Below, one piece after another: positions 5,569 through 5,654 of a stretch of 5,654 nucleotides of DNA. The position numbers and the translations under genes were made by a program. Source of the stretch: Alcaligenaceae bacterium (GTDB taxonomy: Bacteria > Pseudomonadota > Gammaproteobacteria > Burkholderiales > Burkholderiaceae). Position 1 is the first letter of the stretch, and the number at the start of each line of letters is the position of its first letter. The stretch is taken from positions 1 through 5,654 of the forward strand of contig CANBUF010000150.1 in the NCBI GenBank assembly GCA_947372575.1, in the 5' to 3' direction. Below the pieces are notes generated by a model. That model ran no database searches. It was not told where the DNA came from and saw only the letters and a list, made by a program, of their open reading frames with translations.

Positions 5569-5590
5569 TACTTTAATCGTACTTAAATCG
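5569..5590 (+). repeat. 11-bp tandem repeat after livM
   Basis: TACTTTAATCG (5569-5579) is followed directly by TACTTAAATCG (5580-5590), differing at one position. The core TACTTAA also occurs in the palindrome at 493-499, where the neighbouring bases (TTC) are similar. It sits between livM and the next ribosome binding site and could be a regulator site or a small duplication. Confidence 0.6.
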
Positions 5591-5624
5591 AGTTCATAAG
5601 TCTGTTCAGTCAATAAACACTCTC

Positions 5625-5630
5625 AGGAGA
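5625..5630 (+). promoter_or_regulatory. Strong ribosome binding site before the last gene
   Basis: AGGAGA ends five bases before the ATG at 5636. It is a better match to the consensus than the sites before livH and livM, which fits a highly expressed binding protein. Confidence 0.8.
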
Positions 5631-5635
5631 GCAAG

Positions 5636-5654
5636 ATGGATCGTCGTACCTTTC
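5636..5654 (+). CDS. Start of a downstream gene, probably the HAAT periplasmic substrate-binding protein (cut by window edge)
   Basis: Only six codons are visible (MDRRTF), so the protein cannot be identified by homology. The paired arginines right after the start fit the beginning of an export signal peptide, and the RRTF run could also start a Tat signal. The strong ribosome binding site and the position right after the two permeases make the substrate-binding component (LivJ/LivK type) the best guess. An ATPase subunit would be the main alternative. Confidence 0.45.

Overview
The window looks like part of a chromosomal or accessory catabolic locus of a proteobacterium, most plausibly a betaproteobacterium of the Burkholderiales (Alcaligenaceae-like). 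This rests on the protein families, their co-occurrence with a branched-chain-amino-acid-type (HAAT) ABC transporter and the moderate base composition. It is an inference from family knowledge, not a database match. Coding regions are of mixed GC content, whereas the two longest intergenic gaps (462-674 and 2601-2819) are clearly AT-rich.

Layout. A GntR/FadR-type regulator runs leftward off the left edge (1-461, minus; only its first 153 residues are present). A 213-bp divergent control region follows. It holds a perfect 23-bp palindrome, two oppositely oriented copies of an 11-bp GntR-type operator (ATTGTATCCAA) about 62 bp apart, and a sigma70-like promoter (TTGACA, 18 bp, TACACT) directly downstream of the second copy. 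Everything to the right is on the plus strand: an alpha/beta-hydrolase with a helical N-terminal part (675-1931), an isochorismatase-fold cysteine hydrolase (1956-2600), a 219-bp gap with several short direct repeats, a PuuE-like polysaccharide-deacetylase-fold hydrolase (2820-3695), a possible 21-codon peptide ORF that joins its neighbours by two 1-base stop/start overlaps (3695-3760), the HAAT permeases LivH (3760-4614) and LivM (4630-5562), and the first codons of another gene behind a strong ribosome binding site (5636 onward), probably the periplasmic binding protein.

How the genes may work together. Two membrane permeases imply import of a small polar compound, and all three enzymes in view are hydrolases from families known to attack cyclic or linear amides, ureides or ring-derived ketones. 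No oxidoreductase, ligase or transferase is visible. The simplest reading is an inducible pathway that imports a nitrogenous compound and degrades it hydrolytically (for example ring opening by the PuuE-like enzyme, C-N cleavage by the cysteine hydrolase, and a further C-C or ester/amide cleavage by the alpha/beta-hydrolase), controlled by the divergent GntR protein. The substrate cannot be named from sequence alone. The expected ATPase subunits (LivG/LivF) are not in the window.
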